The position numbers and the translations under genes were made by a program. From Bacteroidota bacterium (GTDB lineage Bacteria > Bacteroidota > Bacteroidia > Flavobacteriales > Flavobacteriaceae): DNA of 19,706 bases. The DNA lies in NCBI GenBank assembly GCA_022560715.1, contig JADFSQ010000004.1, forward strand, positions 1 to 19,706, written 5' to 3'. The notes below the pieces were generated by a model, which saw only the letters and a list, made by a program, of their open reading frames with translations, did no database searches and was not told the DNA's origin. Positions 1 to 7,563 of this stretch are shown here, in pieces; the first letter of the stretch is position 1, and the number at the start of each line of letters is the position of its first letter.

Positions 1-68
1 TGAGATTAAAATGTGCCTTATTATCGTTAGATCCTGTAAGAGGAGCTTTGGAAAATGCTAGAAAGTAA
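1..68 (+). CDS. C-terminal end of a SufU/IscU-type Fe-S cluster scaffold (partial, 5' end outside window)
   Basis: The frame whose first full codon is at position 3 reads RLKCALLSLDPVRGALENAR and one more Lys before a TAA at 66-68. The pattern R-hydrophobic-K-C-A-x-L-(8)-AL resembles the C-terminus of SufU/IscU/NifU-N scaffolds, where this Cys (here codon 12-14) is the third cluster-ligating or sulfur-accepting cysteine. Such scaffolds receive persulfide sulfur from a cysteine desulfurase and help build Fe-S clusters in the cytoplasm. The gene overlaps the next one, a SufC-like ATPase, by 14 bases, which suggests translational coupling and supports an Fe-S assignment. Only about 21 residues are visible, so the family call rests on one short motif plus context. 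It could be another protein that happens to end this way. Confidence 0.5.
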   Translation, partial: RLKCALLSLDPVRGALENARK

Positions 69-825
69 AAACCTACATGTTGAAATAGAAGGAATTAAGA
101 TTCTGAAAGGAGTAAACCTAAAAGTAGAAACGGGAAAAGTTCATGCTTTAATGGGTCCAAATGGTTCTGGAAAATCTACTTTAGCAAATGTAATTATGGG
201 TCATCCAAAATATGAAATAACCCAAGGACAAATAATCCTTAATGGAGAGGTTATTAATGATTTAAGTCCAGATGAAAGAGCAAAAAGAGGACTATTTTTA
301 TCATTCCAATATCCAAATGAGGTTGATGGAGTAACAATTTCAACATTCTTAAGAACTGCAATAAACTCACTAAGAGAAGGAAAAGGAGAAGAACCAATTT
401 CAGTTTTGGATTTCCACAATCTGTTAAAAGAAAAACTAGATCTACTAAAAACAGATGAATCTTTCGCACAAAGATATCTTAATCATGGCTTTTCAGGTGG
501 AGAAAAAAAGAAATCTGAAATATTACAATTAGTTGTTTTAGATCCAAAAGTAGCAATTTTGGACGAAACAGACAGTGGTTTAGATATATCGGCCATAAGA
601 GATGTAGCAGATGGCATTAATAAATTTATGGGGAAAGACAAAATAATTCTGATAATCACACATTACAAAAGAATTTTAGAGTATATTAAACATGATAAAT
701 TATCTATTCTTATTAATGGTAAAATAGCTCTTGAGGGTGGGCCTGAATTAGTTGATGAATTAGAGGCAAAAGGTTATGGTTGGATTCAAGAAGATGCGTC
801 AGAGATAAAATCAGAGATGAGATAA
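55..825 (+). CDS. sufC: SufC-like Fe-S cluster assembly ATPase
   Basis: This cytosolic ABC ATPase has no membrane partner. In the Suf pathway SufC binds SufB/SufD and drives cluster assembly. All catalytic motifs are visible in 256 residues: Walker A GPNGSGKS (34-41), Q-loop FLSFQYP with Q85, the signature FSGGEKKK (146-153), Walker B ending LDETDSGLD (D170, E171) and the switch His in ITHYKR (H203). The length and the C-terminal GYGWIQ also fit SufC. Two things are unusual: the signature reads EKKKSE where SufC usually has EKKRNE, and the last 12 or so residues are an extra charged tail. The start at 55 is supported by an AGGAG at 41-45, nine bases upstream and inside the preceding sufU-like frame, which it overlaps by 14 bases. 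No SufB, SufD or SufS follows, so partners must lie upstream or elsewhere. The divergence suggests a second, accessory copy, but that is inference. Confidence 0.88.
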   Translation: MLESKNLHVEIEGIKILKGVNLKVETGKVHALMGPNGSGKSTLANVIMGHPKYEITQGQIILNGEVINDLSPDERAKRGLFLSFQYPNEVDGVTISTFLRTAINSLREGKGEEPISVLDFHNLLKEKLDLLKTDESFAQRYLNHGFSGGEKKKSEILQLVVLDPKVAILDETDSGLDISAIRDVADGINKFMGKDKIILIITHYKRILEYIKHDKLSILINGKIALEGGPELVDELEAKGYGWIQEDASEIKSEMR

Positions 826-924
826 TAGAAATGGTTGGTTGGAAGGTTATAAGATTTAAAAATAAGAAAATAGATAATAAAATTGGTATAAGTTTGTTAA
901 ATCACTTATATTCTAAGGTTAAGA

Positions 925-1059
925 ATGAATTTCAATCGTAACAATCTTGATAAATCAAATTCCCCTTATCTTAAACAACATGAAAATAATCCAATAAATT
1001 GGCAGGAATGGAATCAAGAAGTTTTAGATTATGCTAAAAAAAATAATAAAATAATCTAA
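925..1059 (+). pseudogene. 5' remnant of a DUF255/YyaL-type thioredoxin-domain protein gene
   Basis: A 44-codon frame starts with ATG at 925, preceded by the SD-like AAGG, and ends at TAA 1057-1059. It contains SPYLKQHENNPINWQEW followed by an Ala-Lys-Lys run ending in KII. This matches the characteristic N-terminus of the DUF255 (YyaL / spermatogenesis-associated protein 20) family: SPYLLQHxxNPVDWxxW, then a helix, then KPIFLSIGYSTCHWCH. The sequence stops just where the thioredoxin-fold core and its Cys-His-Trp-Cys motif should begin. Intact members are several hundred residues long. No later part of the gene was found downstream. Instead, the 3' end of a minus-strand gene begins 16 bases after the stop. 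I read this as a gene truncated by deletion or insertion at about 1057. A functional 44-residue peptide is unlikely. Confidence 0.7.
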
Positions 1060-1075
1060 ATTCAAATTAACATTT

Positions 1076-1930
1076 TCACATAAAACTTTTAATGGTATTA
1101 ATAAGATTTTTTGTAAAATTTGTTTCAGCTGTATTATAACCGACATGTTGTAATCTGATATTTTGCTCCTTATCTATTATTAATAATACAGGCAATCCTA
1201 ATTGTTGCAATTTTAGTAGTTTATATATTTCACTATCATAGTCATAAGCAAAACGGAAATTATAATTGTGTTTATCTATAAATGCTTCAAACTTTTCGGG
1301 TGTATCTCCCCCAATATTTGCGTTGATAACATAAAAAACGACATCATCATTATCTTTAAACTCCTTTTGAATTTTATCTAATTCTACAAGTTCTTTAACA
1401 CAAGGAGCACACCAAGTGCCAAAAAAATCTAAGACTATAACTTTATCTTTTAGTTCCTCTATATCAACAACATCTCCTGAAAGTTCTGTGATTTTAAATG
1501 ATGGCAGCGCTTCAAATTTTGTTTGAGTTAAATTATCTTCAATATCAACAGGGATTACCTTTATTGCTAAAAAACTCATAATTGACAACAATACTAATAC
1601 AGATACAATTATTTTTAGTTTGTATATTTTATAATACAATCCTAAAACACAAGCAATAAAATAAATTATAAGAAAATAATATAACCCAGGTAATTGTTCT
1701 AAAACAAGAATTGTAAAAAACAATATATAAGTAAATGATATTAAAGTGGCAGCAAGCACATAATTTAATGTTGTTTTAGAATTTAAGAATCCAGCTATAA
1801 AAAATAAAGCTGACCCAATAAATAAAAGATTTTGAAAGTCAATAGTAACTTTTAACATGATTAAAGCAATAATGAGTGTTACTATTATTCCTGTTACAAA
1901 AGGGCGAAGAATTTTTTTTAGATTTTTCAT
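1076..1930 (-). CDS. Membrane-anchored TlpA-like thiol-disulfide oxidoreductase
   Basis: The protein has 284 residues. The first 125 are very hydrophobic, with about four or five predicted membrane segments (roughly 11-28, 32-49, 57-76, 82-99 and 106-124). A TlpA/ResA/AhpC-TSA type thioredoxin fold follows. It shows the active-site WCAPC (173-177) within FFGTWCAPC and the cis-Pro in GLPVL (P247). The WCxPC motif indicates a thiol reductase or oxidase, probably facing the periplasm, but the partner is unknown. A multi-pass N-terminus is unusual, since most TlpA/ResA proteins have a single anchor or a signal peptide. Its start lies 69 bases downstream of the AraC-type gene on the same strand, so the two may be cotranscribed. 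Its 3' end almost abuts the truncated DUF255 gene. Redox fold confidence is high, physiological role low. Confidence 0.8.
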   Translation of the reverse strand: MKNLKKILRPFVTGIIVTLIIALIMLKVTIDFQNLLFIGSALFFIAGFLNSKTTLNYVLAATLISFTYILFFTILVLEQLPGLYYFLIIYFIACVLGLYYKIYKLKIIVSVLVLLSIMSFLAIKVIPVDIEDNLTQTKFEALPSFKITELSGDVVDIEELKDKVIVLDFFGTWCAPCVKELVELDKIQKEFKDNDDVVFYVINANIGGDTPEKFEAFIDKHNYNFRFAYDYDSEIYKLLKLQQLGLPVLLIIDKEQNIRLQHVGYNTAETNFTKNLINTIKSFM

Positions 1931-1999
1931 TTTAAAATTATTTAGATCACAAAAATGAAAAATGAAGTTGAATTAAAGGTATAAGTACAGGTAAACAGA

Positions 2000-3052
2000 C
2001 TAACTTTTATGTTTTCCTCGATATTGAGTCGGTGTTAAACCTGTGTCTTTTTTAAAAATGAAGTTAAAAGTTGCCTTATTAGAAAAACCACTATCATACA
2101 TAACTTCTTTAATTGGATTATTTGATTCTTGAAGATATTTTTTAACCTTTTCTAGTCTATAATAATTGATAAAATCATAAAAGTTCTTATCGAATTCCTT
2201 ATTAATGACATGTGATAAGTTTCTTTTAGAAATCGACAAGCTTTCAGACAGGTCATTTAATGTAATTTCAAACTCTAAATATGGTTTCTCTTCTGTAATA
2301 TAATTGTTTATTTTATTAACATATTCGTTAAATAACTCATTCGAAATTGTATATCCCTTAGCTAAAATTGAGTTGACTTTCTCTTCATTAAACCCTCTAA
2401 ACAAACGCACCTGTTTCAGTCCCAAATAATAAAAACAATTGATTAAAATTAAAACTAATACATAAATCAATAAAATTATTAAATCCCCAACATTTAGAGA
2501 TTGAGCATAACTCTCTATAATTGTAACTAAGAGAATAATCAACTGTAAATAAATAATTAATTCCAGCCAAAATAGGCTTATGTTATAAAATGAAGATGTA
2601 GTGTGTTTTAATAATCTGCGATATTTATATATTAATCTCAAAGTTAAAAATAAATAAACTGTAAAATGAGCTGTCACAATTAATCCAATGCTATCAAAAT
2701 AATTAACCATTTTGCTGCTAAAAAAAGCAAGCATAAAAAAGGTTAAAAAAGCCGGAATAAAATGAATACTAATCTTCTTAAAATCTGTCTTTTCTACAAT
2801 TAAGCTTTTAGTGTACAAATGGTACATAGGACCATAAATAAGCCCAAAAAAAGGTCCGAAGAAATAATTCTTAGAAACACTATATTTTTCAAAAAGCATA
2901 TAGCTAAAATGAAAAATAATGAGCAGGAATATTAAAATAAGAGCTTTAATAAAAAGCGGCTTGGACTTTTTGTTAAACATGAGAAACAAAACCAACATAA
3001 ATGATTGATATATTACAAGTACACTTACCATATCAACAATTGTAAATTTCAT
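2000..3052 (-). CDS. Membrane-anchored AraC-family transcriptional regulator
   Basis: This 350-residue protein has an N-terminal half with about seven hydrophobic segments (near 8-26, 33-50, 66-80, 97-112, 122-140, 158-180 and 190-210). A C-terminal AraC DNA-binding domain follows at about 264-345. The domain shows the two helix-turn-helix units, the first around LSISKRNLSHVINKEF and the second around IKEVMYDSGFSNKATFNFIF, followed by the typical GLTPTQYR ending. Bacteroidota have many such regulators, in which a multi-pass membrane part replaces the sugar-binding domain and probably senses a membrane or periplasmic signal. The downstream same-strand gene encodes a membrane thioredoxin, so that gene is the obvious candidate target, but this is inference. 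The start ATG (3052) lies 102 bases from the divergent pepP start. I could not define a convincing promoter there. Confidence 0.85.
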   Translation of the reverse strand: MKFTIVDMVSVLVIYQSFMLVLFLMFNKKSKPLFIKALILIFLLIIFHFSYMLFEKYSVSKNYFFGPFFGLIYGPMYHLYTKSLIVEKTDFKKISIHFIPAFLTFFMLAFFSSKMVNYFDSIGLIVTAHFTVYLFLTLRLIYKYRRLLKHTTSSFYNISLFWLELIIYLQLIILLVTIIESYAQSLNVGDLIILLIYVLVLILINCFYYLGLKQVRLFRGFNEEKVNSILAKGYTISNELFNEYVNKINNYITEEKPYLEFEITLNDLSESLSISKRNLSHVINKEFDKNFYDFINYYRLEKVKKYLQESNNPIKEVMYDSGFSNKATFNFIFKKDTGLTPTQYRGKHKS

Positions 3053-3154
3053 CCAACAAATTTTAACAAATAAAATAGGAAATAAAACTAAAATAGTAAA
3101 ATATAGCCATTTGTTTAGTTTGTTTTTTTAATTTTATCCAACTAAATTTTTAAT

Positions 3155-4444
3155 ATGAAATATAATCTAATAGATAAAGTCTTATTTATAAAAAATCGAA
3201 AAAACTTCATAGTCCAAATGAAACCCAACAGTTTGGCTGTTTTTAATTCTAACGACATGTACCCAATAAGTGCGGATAGCACCATGCCTTTTGAACAGCA
3301 TCGCGATATTTTTTATTTAAGTGGTGTCGATCAGGAGGAAAGTATTTTAGTGCTGTTTCCTGATTGTCCAAAAGAAAAACATCGTGAGATATTATTTTTA
3401 AAAGAAACTAACGAACATATAGCTGTTTGGGAAGGCGAAAAATTAACTAAAGAAAAAGCGTTTGAAACTTCCGGAATTAAAACTGTGTATTGGCTACAGG
3501 ATATGGAAAAGATTATGTTCGAGTTAATGTCTCAATGTGATACAGTTTATATAAATACCAATGAGCATTATCGTGCATCTGTAGAAACGGAAACTCGTGA
3601 AGACCGTTTTACTAAATGGCTGAAAGATAAATACCCTGCACACAATGTTGCAAAAAGTAACCCTATTTTACAAAGACTTCGTTCAGTAAAAGACCAAATA
3701 GAATTAGATTTAATACAACAGGCTTGTGATATTACTGAAAAAGGATTTCGTCGCATTTTAAATTTTGTAAACCCCGGAGTTTGGGAATACGAAATTGAAG
3801 CTGAATTTATGCATGAATTTTTACGTAGTCGTTCTAAAAAGTTTGCCTATACACCAATCGTTGCGTCAGGCAATAATGCCAATGTGTTGCACTACATTGA
3901 AAATAACCAACAATGTAAAGCCGGAGATTTAATACTTATGGATGTTGGTGCAGAATACGCTAATTACTCTAGTGATATGACACGGACAATTCCTGTGTCT
4001 GGAAAGTTTACCAAGAGACAAAAAGATGTTTACAATGCTGTAAATCGTGTAAAAGATGAAGCTACCAAGCTTTTAGTTCCCGGAGCTATCTGGGAAGATT
4101 ACCATATAGAAGTTGGTAAATTAATGACATCTGAACTCTTAGGTTTAGGATTGCTCGATAAAGCTGATGTGCAAAACGAAAGTCCGGATTTGCCAGCTTA
4201 TAAAAAATATTTTATGCATGGCACATCGCATCATATAGGATTAGACACACATGACTATGGCATTTTAACCGAACCAATGCAAGCCAATATGGTGTTTACT
4301 GTAGAGCCAGGAATTTATATTCCAAAAGAAGGTTTTGGAATTCGGCTAGAAGACAATGTAGTGATTCAAGAAGAAGGTGAGCCTTTTAACTTAATGCGAA
4401 ATATTCCTATTGAAGTTGAAGAAATTGAAGGGTTGATGAATTGA
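3155..4444 (+). CDS. pepP: Xaa-Pro aminopeptidase (aminopeptidase P, M24B)
   Basis: This cytosolic dinuclear-metal peptidase removes the N-terminal residue of peptides whose second residue is proline. The 429 residues comprise an N-terminal aminopeptidase-P domain (about 1-170) and a C-terminal pita-bread M24 domain. All five metal ligands expected by alignment to E. coli PepP are visible: D263 (LMDVGAEY), D274 (SSDMTRT), H359 in the HGTSHHIGLDTHD motif, E384 (VEPGIYI) and E399 (IRLEDN). Substrate-binding histidines flank H359 (H355, H366). The length fits the family, and nothing suggests damage. The ATG at 3155 has only a weak ribosome-binding site, which is normal in Bacteroidota. The gene stands alone, divergent from the AraC gene and followed after 60 bases by a broken integrase gene. 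It is probably the last core gene before the relic island. Confidence 0.95.
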   Translation: MKYNLIDKVLFIKNRKNFIVQMKPNSLAVFNSNDMYPISADSTMPFEQHRDIFYLSGVDQEESILVLFPDCPKEKHREILFLKETNEHIAVWEGEKLTKEKAFETSGIKTVYWLQDMEKIMFELMSQCDTVYINTNEHYRASVETETREDRFTKWLKDKYPAHNVAKSNPILQRLRSVKDQIELDLIQQACDITEKGFRRILNFVNPGVWEYEIEAEFMHEFLRSRSKKFAYTPIVASGNNANVLHYIENNQQCKAGDLILMDVGAEYANYSSDMTRTIPVSGKFTKRQKDVYNAVNRVKDEATKLLVPGAIWEDYHIEVGKLMTSELLGLGLLDKADVQNESPDLPAYKKYFMHGTSHHIGLDTHDYGILTEPMQANMVFTVEPGIYIPKEGFGIRLEDNVVIQEEGEPFNLMRNIPIEVEEIEGLMN

Positions 4445-4504
4445 CAACTATTTTATTCCTCTATTTTTAAAAGAATTTGTATTTTTATTGTTTATGTCCT
4501 AAAA

Positions 4505-4936
4505 ATGAAAGAATTACCTATTATAACGTTAAAACGTATTCGTCATAGAAACGATAATCAAATCTGTCTTGAATTTGATTACAATAAAGATTTAATCAAC
4601 ATTGCCAAATCATCATTAAATGCCAGATGGAGCCAAACCTTAAAAAGTTGGTATATTAGAAACAATCCAAAAAATTTGAAACAAATTTATTCTGCTTTTA
4701 AAAAACAAGCGTTTATAGATGGTACAACTTTATTTAACAAGACGCCAAAAATATCTAAACCACATATTAAAAGAGTAAGAGTTTTATCTTCAGAAAACAA
4801 AGCTGTTTTAAATAATTTTTATAAATATCTAAAAGGAAAACGCTATAGCATAAGCACGATTAAAATTTATACTTTCTTTGTTGCCGATTTTATTGAATAT
4901 CACAACAGCAGAAATATAGAATCATTATTAACCTGA
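4505..4936 (+). pseudogene. Tyrosine recombinase (site-specific integrase), 5' fragment
   Basis: A 143-codon frame resembles the N-terminal part of flavobacterial tyrosine recombinases. An N-terminal module around SLNARWSQTLKSWYIRNN (about 38-55) is followed by a basic linker. The start of the SAM-like core-binding domain follows (about 98-140: helix FYKYLKGKRYSISTIKIY, then FVADFIEYHNSRNIES). Integrases of this type usually exceed 350 residues. The catalytic domain with the R-H-R-Y residues is completely missing. The frame ends at TGA 4934-4936, inside the inferred left end of an IS630-type element, so the last two codons or so come from the element. The DNA right of the element does not resume the integrase in any frame I read. 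The gene is therefore interrupted and has lost its 3' portion. It may be a relic of a genomic island or prophage. Confidence 0.75.
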
Positions 4937-4954
4937 CGGCTATTAATAGTGATT
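4929..4954 (+). repeat. Inferred left terminal inverted repeat of the IS630 element
   Basis: This stretch begins TAACCTGACGGCTATTAATA. It pairs imperfectly (about 15 of 26 positions) with the reverse complement of 6021-6046. The first TA would be one copy of the target duplication. The boundary is inferred from symmetry alone. Confidence 0.4.
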
Positions 4955-4957
4955 TTA

Positions 4958-5992
4958 CTAAGCTGCATATTTAATGTCTTTATGATTAAAATATTTGATT
5001 ACTCTTTGTTGGTTTTGTTGTAGCATACGCATATGATTTTCTACATTATTTTGTAACTGTTTTTGATTTTTAGGAGCAGGTTTTTCAGAGAGTCCATATT
5101 TTAAATCACAGTTCAGATATTCATCAGGATTCTTTTCTGGAGAGTATGATGGTAAGTGAAAGATTTCTATTTTTGATTGATTTTCTTCTGCCCATTTTTT
5201 AACAATTTTACTATGATGAACCCTTAAATTATCCAGTATTAAATACGTTTTTTTAGCTTTCCCTTTAATCAATTGTTGCATAAATTCAATTAATCTATCA
5301 GCATTCATACTTCCTGAATAAATCATAAATTCAACTTTTCCTTGATTGGTAACAGTCGAGATTATATTTACTGAAAAGCGTTTAGCCATACTCTTTTTTA
5401 CCGGAGTTCTTCCTTTTGGAGCGTAGCTTCTTCCGTGTTGACTATTGTTTCTCACTCCTGTCTCATCACCCCAATGTATGTCTGCTCCTTCCTGTTTTGC
5501 TCTCTTTTTTATGTTAGGATACTCTTGCTCTAACCATTTTTGAACTTTTTTAGAACATTGTTCATAGGCTTTTTTCTTTGGTCTTTGCGGAGAATATCCC
5601 CAAGAACGCAAGTAATCTCCCATGGTGTTGATAGCCATGACAATGCCAAACTCTCTTTCTACAAGTTCTTTGACAGCCTTTCTAGTCCATAATGAATATG
5701 GAAGTTTTAGCTGATCTGGCATTACGTCTAATATCATTTTTTGTACCAATTTTTCTTGTTTTGAACTAAGCAATTTTTTGTCCTCAGATTTTACGCCTCG
5801 TTTATTGTCAATCAAGCCTTTCAAGCCTAATTCATTGTACCTCTTTGCCCAGTTTGTTATTGTATTTTGGTTTACTCCAAAAAGTTCCGCAACCTTTTTC
5901 TTTTGAGCACCTTTTAATATCAAGATTATTGCTCGTTTTCGTATCTCTTTTCTTGTGTCAGAATTAACCGATCTAAAGTCCATTTTTTCCAT
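4958..5992 (-). CDS. IS630-family DDE transposase
   Basis: The 344-residue transposase appears intact. The N-terminus carries a helix-turn-helix that would bind the element's ends, within about 25-62 (AELFGVNQNTITNWAKRYNE). A second winged-helix-like region spans about 80-135, with a basic linker near PQRPKKK (135-141). The catalytic DDE domain shows the first acidic residue in HWGDETGVRNN (D176), the second in YLILDNLRVHHS (D254) and the last in YSPEKNPDEYLN (E291). The spacing of 36 residues between the second and third is close to the usual IS630 value. These enzymes cut and paste the element into TA dinucleotides. ATG at 5992 fits the family length. A second in-frame ATG three codons later is also possible. 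Coding runs to within about 30 bases of the left terminus. Confidence 0.93.
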   Translation of the reverse strand: MEKMDFRSVNSDTRKEIRKRAIILILKGAQKKKVAELFGVNQNTITNWAKRYNELGLKGLIDNKRGVKSEDKKLLSSKQEKLVQKMILDVMPDQLKLPYSLWTRKAVKELVEREFGIVMAINTMGDYLRSWGYSPQRPKKKAYEQCSKKVQKWLEQEYPNIKKRAKQEGADIHWGDETGVRNNSQHGRSYAPKGRTPVKKSMAKRFSVNIISTVTNQGKVEFMIYSGSMNADRLIEFMQQLIKGKAKKTYLILDNLRVHHSKIVKKWAEENQSKIEIFHLPSYSPEKNPDEYLNCDLKYGLSEKPAPKNQKQLQNNVENHMRMLQQNQQRVIKYFNHKDIKYAA

Positions 5993-6020
5993 CCCAAAAG
6001 ATACAAAATTTAATCCTAAT

Positions 6021-6046
6021 AATCTAATTATATTACCGCTATGTTA
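6021..6046 (-). repeat. Inferred right terminal inverted repeat of the IS630 element
   Basis: Read on the minus strand from 6046 it begins TAACATAGCGGTAATATAAT and pairs imperfectly with 4929-4954. TA at 6045-6046 would be the second target copy. The symmetry is weak. Confidence 0.4.
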
Positions 6047-6113
6047 ATAACAAAGAAAAAAAGAAGCAAAAAAAGAAATTTCAACATCATTATCATCATT
6101 TTTATTTAAGTGA

Positions 6114-6347
6114 TTATTTCTATTTGCTAATCTAAAGGAGGCTTGCCTCGGGGTAGTTATTATCTCTGAAGATAAAAAATGGAAAGGAAAATTCGGTTTT
6201 TCTTTATTGAATATCTATGATACTGAAAACATATTAAGCAGAACTTATCAAATAAGACAGAATGAAGATGGATATAATGTGCTACGAGAAATTAATAAAA
6301 TATCTTTAGGAATTACACCAAATATGGTGTTTAGAATAGAGTTTTAA
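6114..6347 (+). pseudogene. 3' remnant of a TonB-dependent outer-membrane receptor gene
   Basis: A frame with no start codon is open from 6114 and ends at TAA 6345-6347. Its last 58 residues (from 6171) look like the C-terminal strands of a TonB-dependent receptor: KKWKGKFGFSLLNIYDTEN, then a Tyr/Asn-rich strand, then ISLGITPNMVFRIEF at the end. The pattern 'N-K-x-S-L-G-x-T-P-N-x-x-F-R-x-x-F-stop' is the typical outer-membrane beta-barrel ending in Bacteroidota. The upstream part of the barrel, the plug domain and the signal peptide are absent. A neighbouring frame (6049-6132) reads FYLSDYFYLLI before a stop at 6133. This may be an earlier barrel strand (compare DYFRLD...) displaced by a frameshift near 6115-6135. 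The receptor gene has thus lost nearly everything. The rest of the interval from 6047 to 6113 is A-rich and shows nothing recognisable. Confidence 0.65.
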
Positions 6348-6360
6348 GCGCAGTAAAAAT

Positions 6361-7515
6361 TCAAGCCGTTTTTTTATGAAGTAATCGTGTTAGTTTTATT
6401 GACAAATCGGTAAGTATAATTTTGGAGTTTCCATTACGTTCAATATGATAAATTGCATCTTGAAGTTCTTCGCTAATTTCTAAAATGTTAGCATGATTAA
6501 TAAAAGGAGCAAATTTTTCAAGTTTAAAATTTTTAGAATTAGGCTCTATATAAACCAATTGGTCAGCTCCATAATTCAGTAAAAGTGCCTGTCTGAAAAA
6601 ATCGACACAAAAGTGTAAAAATTGTTTTTGAGTTTCCCGTCCTGTTTTAGCAATTTCTTCACTCCAAGAGATTAAATCGTGAATAGCACTTTTATTGCCT
6701 TTTGCTTTAAAAGCGCTTCTAATCCAGAATATAAACCATTCCTCAAATTGTAAATCTTCAGAATCCTGATAAACCAAATCACAAGCCTTATTATAATTCC
6801 CATTGGATTGATGTGCTATTTTTGTAGCTACAGAAACCTCTAAACCATAACTTTTTATTAAAGCGTTTTTAATACACTCTGCAGCTAATGGAGGAAAATG
6901 AAGTATTTGACAGCGAGAACGAATGGTACTAATAATGTGCTCTTCGTCTTCAGCAATTAAAACAAAAACGGTTTTATCAGGCGGTTCTTCTATAAGCTTT
7001 AACAGCTTGTTTGCACAAGCAATATTCATCTTTTCAGCCATCCAAATAAGCATTACTTTATAACCGCCTTCATACGATTTTAAAGATAGAGATTTTACAA
7101 TTTCTTGAGCTTCATCAACACCAATTTGCCCCTGTTTATTGTCAATGCCAAGTTGTTTGTACCAATCAAACAAATTACAATAAGGTTGTTCCTTCAATAA
7201 TTGTCTCCATTCATTTAAAAAGAAGTTAGAAACAGGCTTGCTTTTAACTTTATCAGTTGTAGTTACTGGAAACGCAAAATGTAAATCTGGATGTGAGAGG
7301 GTATTAAATTTCAGATTGCAAGCATTATTACCATTGGTATTCTCTCCTGTGGAGTTATAACACAAAATATATTGCGCATAGGCAATTGCCATTGGTAATG
7401 TTCCAGAGCCTTCTGGTCCAACAAAAAGTTGAGCATGAGGGATTCTGCCTTTATCAACACTTTTTGTTAAATGACTTTTAAGATGTTCTTGACCTAATAT
7501 TTCTGAAAACAACAT
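6361..7515 (-). CDS. holB: DNA polymerase III subunit delta' (clamp loader)
   Basis: Delta' is a stator-like subunit of the clamp-loader complex that places the sliding clamp on DNA during replication. The 384-residue protein starts with the family's EILGQEHLKSHLTKSVDKGR and IPHAQLFVGPEGSGT. The P-loop (33-39) lacks the usual Lys-Ser/Thr, as expected for an ATPase-inactive delta'. The sensor/arginine-finger motif SRC is present in STIRSRCQILHFPPL (R201, C202), and the Walker B region is likewise non-catalytic (VMLIWMAEKMN). Only two cysteines (C52, C66) remain where E. coli delta' has a four-Cys zinc site, so zinc binding is probably lost or different. The start at 7515 gives the standard N-terminus. 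The gene is divergent from pgk with 75 bases between. Its 3' end lies 13 bases from the end of the TonB-receptor remnant, so it marks the right edge of the relic region. Confidence 0.9.
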   Translation of the reverse strand: MLFSEILGQEHLKSHLTKSVDKGRIPHAQLFVGPEGSGTLPMAIAYAQYILCYNSTGENTNGNNACNLKFNTLSHPDLHFAFPVTTTDKVKSKPVSNFFLNEWRQLLKEQPYCNLFDWYKQLGIDNKQGQIGVDEAQEIVKSLSLKSYEGGYKVMLIWMAEKMNIACANKLLKLIEEPPDKTVFVLIAEDEEHIISTIRSRCQILHFPPLAAECIKNALIKSYGLEVSVATKIAHQSNGNYNKACDLVYQDSEDLQFEEWFIFWIRSAFKAKGNKSAIHDLISWSEEIAKTGRETQKQFLHFCVDFFRQALLLNYGADQLVYIEPNSKNFKLEKFAPFINHANILEISEELQDAIYHIERNGNSKIILTDLSIKLTRLLHKKTA

Positions 7516-7563
7516 ACTGTAAAGATAGCAGAAATCCTTTTATTTTAATAATTCTTAATACGT

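Larger units (their letters stand above)
4929..6046 (-). mobile_element. IS630-family insertion sequence (about 1.1 kb)
   Basis: The element consists of a single transposase gene flanked by short non-coding ends, and it interrupts the integrase gene. The left end beginning TAACCTGACGG at 4929 and the reverse complement of the right end beginning TAACATAGCGG at 6046 match imperfectly, at about 15 of 26 aligned positions. Both ends include a TA, as expected for IS630/Tc1-mariner elements, which target and duplicate TA. The inferred length of 1118 bases is normal for the family. The exact ends are inferred from this weak terminal inverted repeat and could be off by several bases. The transposase is full length with its acidic residues present, so the copy may still be active or recently inserted. 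Confidence 0.65.

Noticed and set aside
4925..6113. Precise excision of the IS element might restore the integrase gene.
   Set aside because: Joining 4930 to 6047 gives a Lys-rich, low-complexity frame that stops soon and does not resemble the expected integrase core domain, so DNA has also been lost.
6136..6170. tRNA-like D-arm appearance of the GC-rich stretch.
   Set aside because: No acceptor, anticodon or T-arm could be folded around it, and the frame runs into the receptor remnant.
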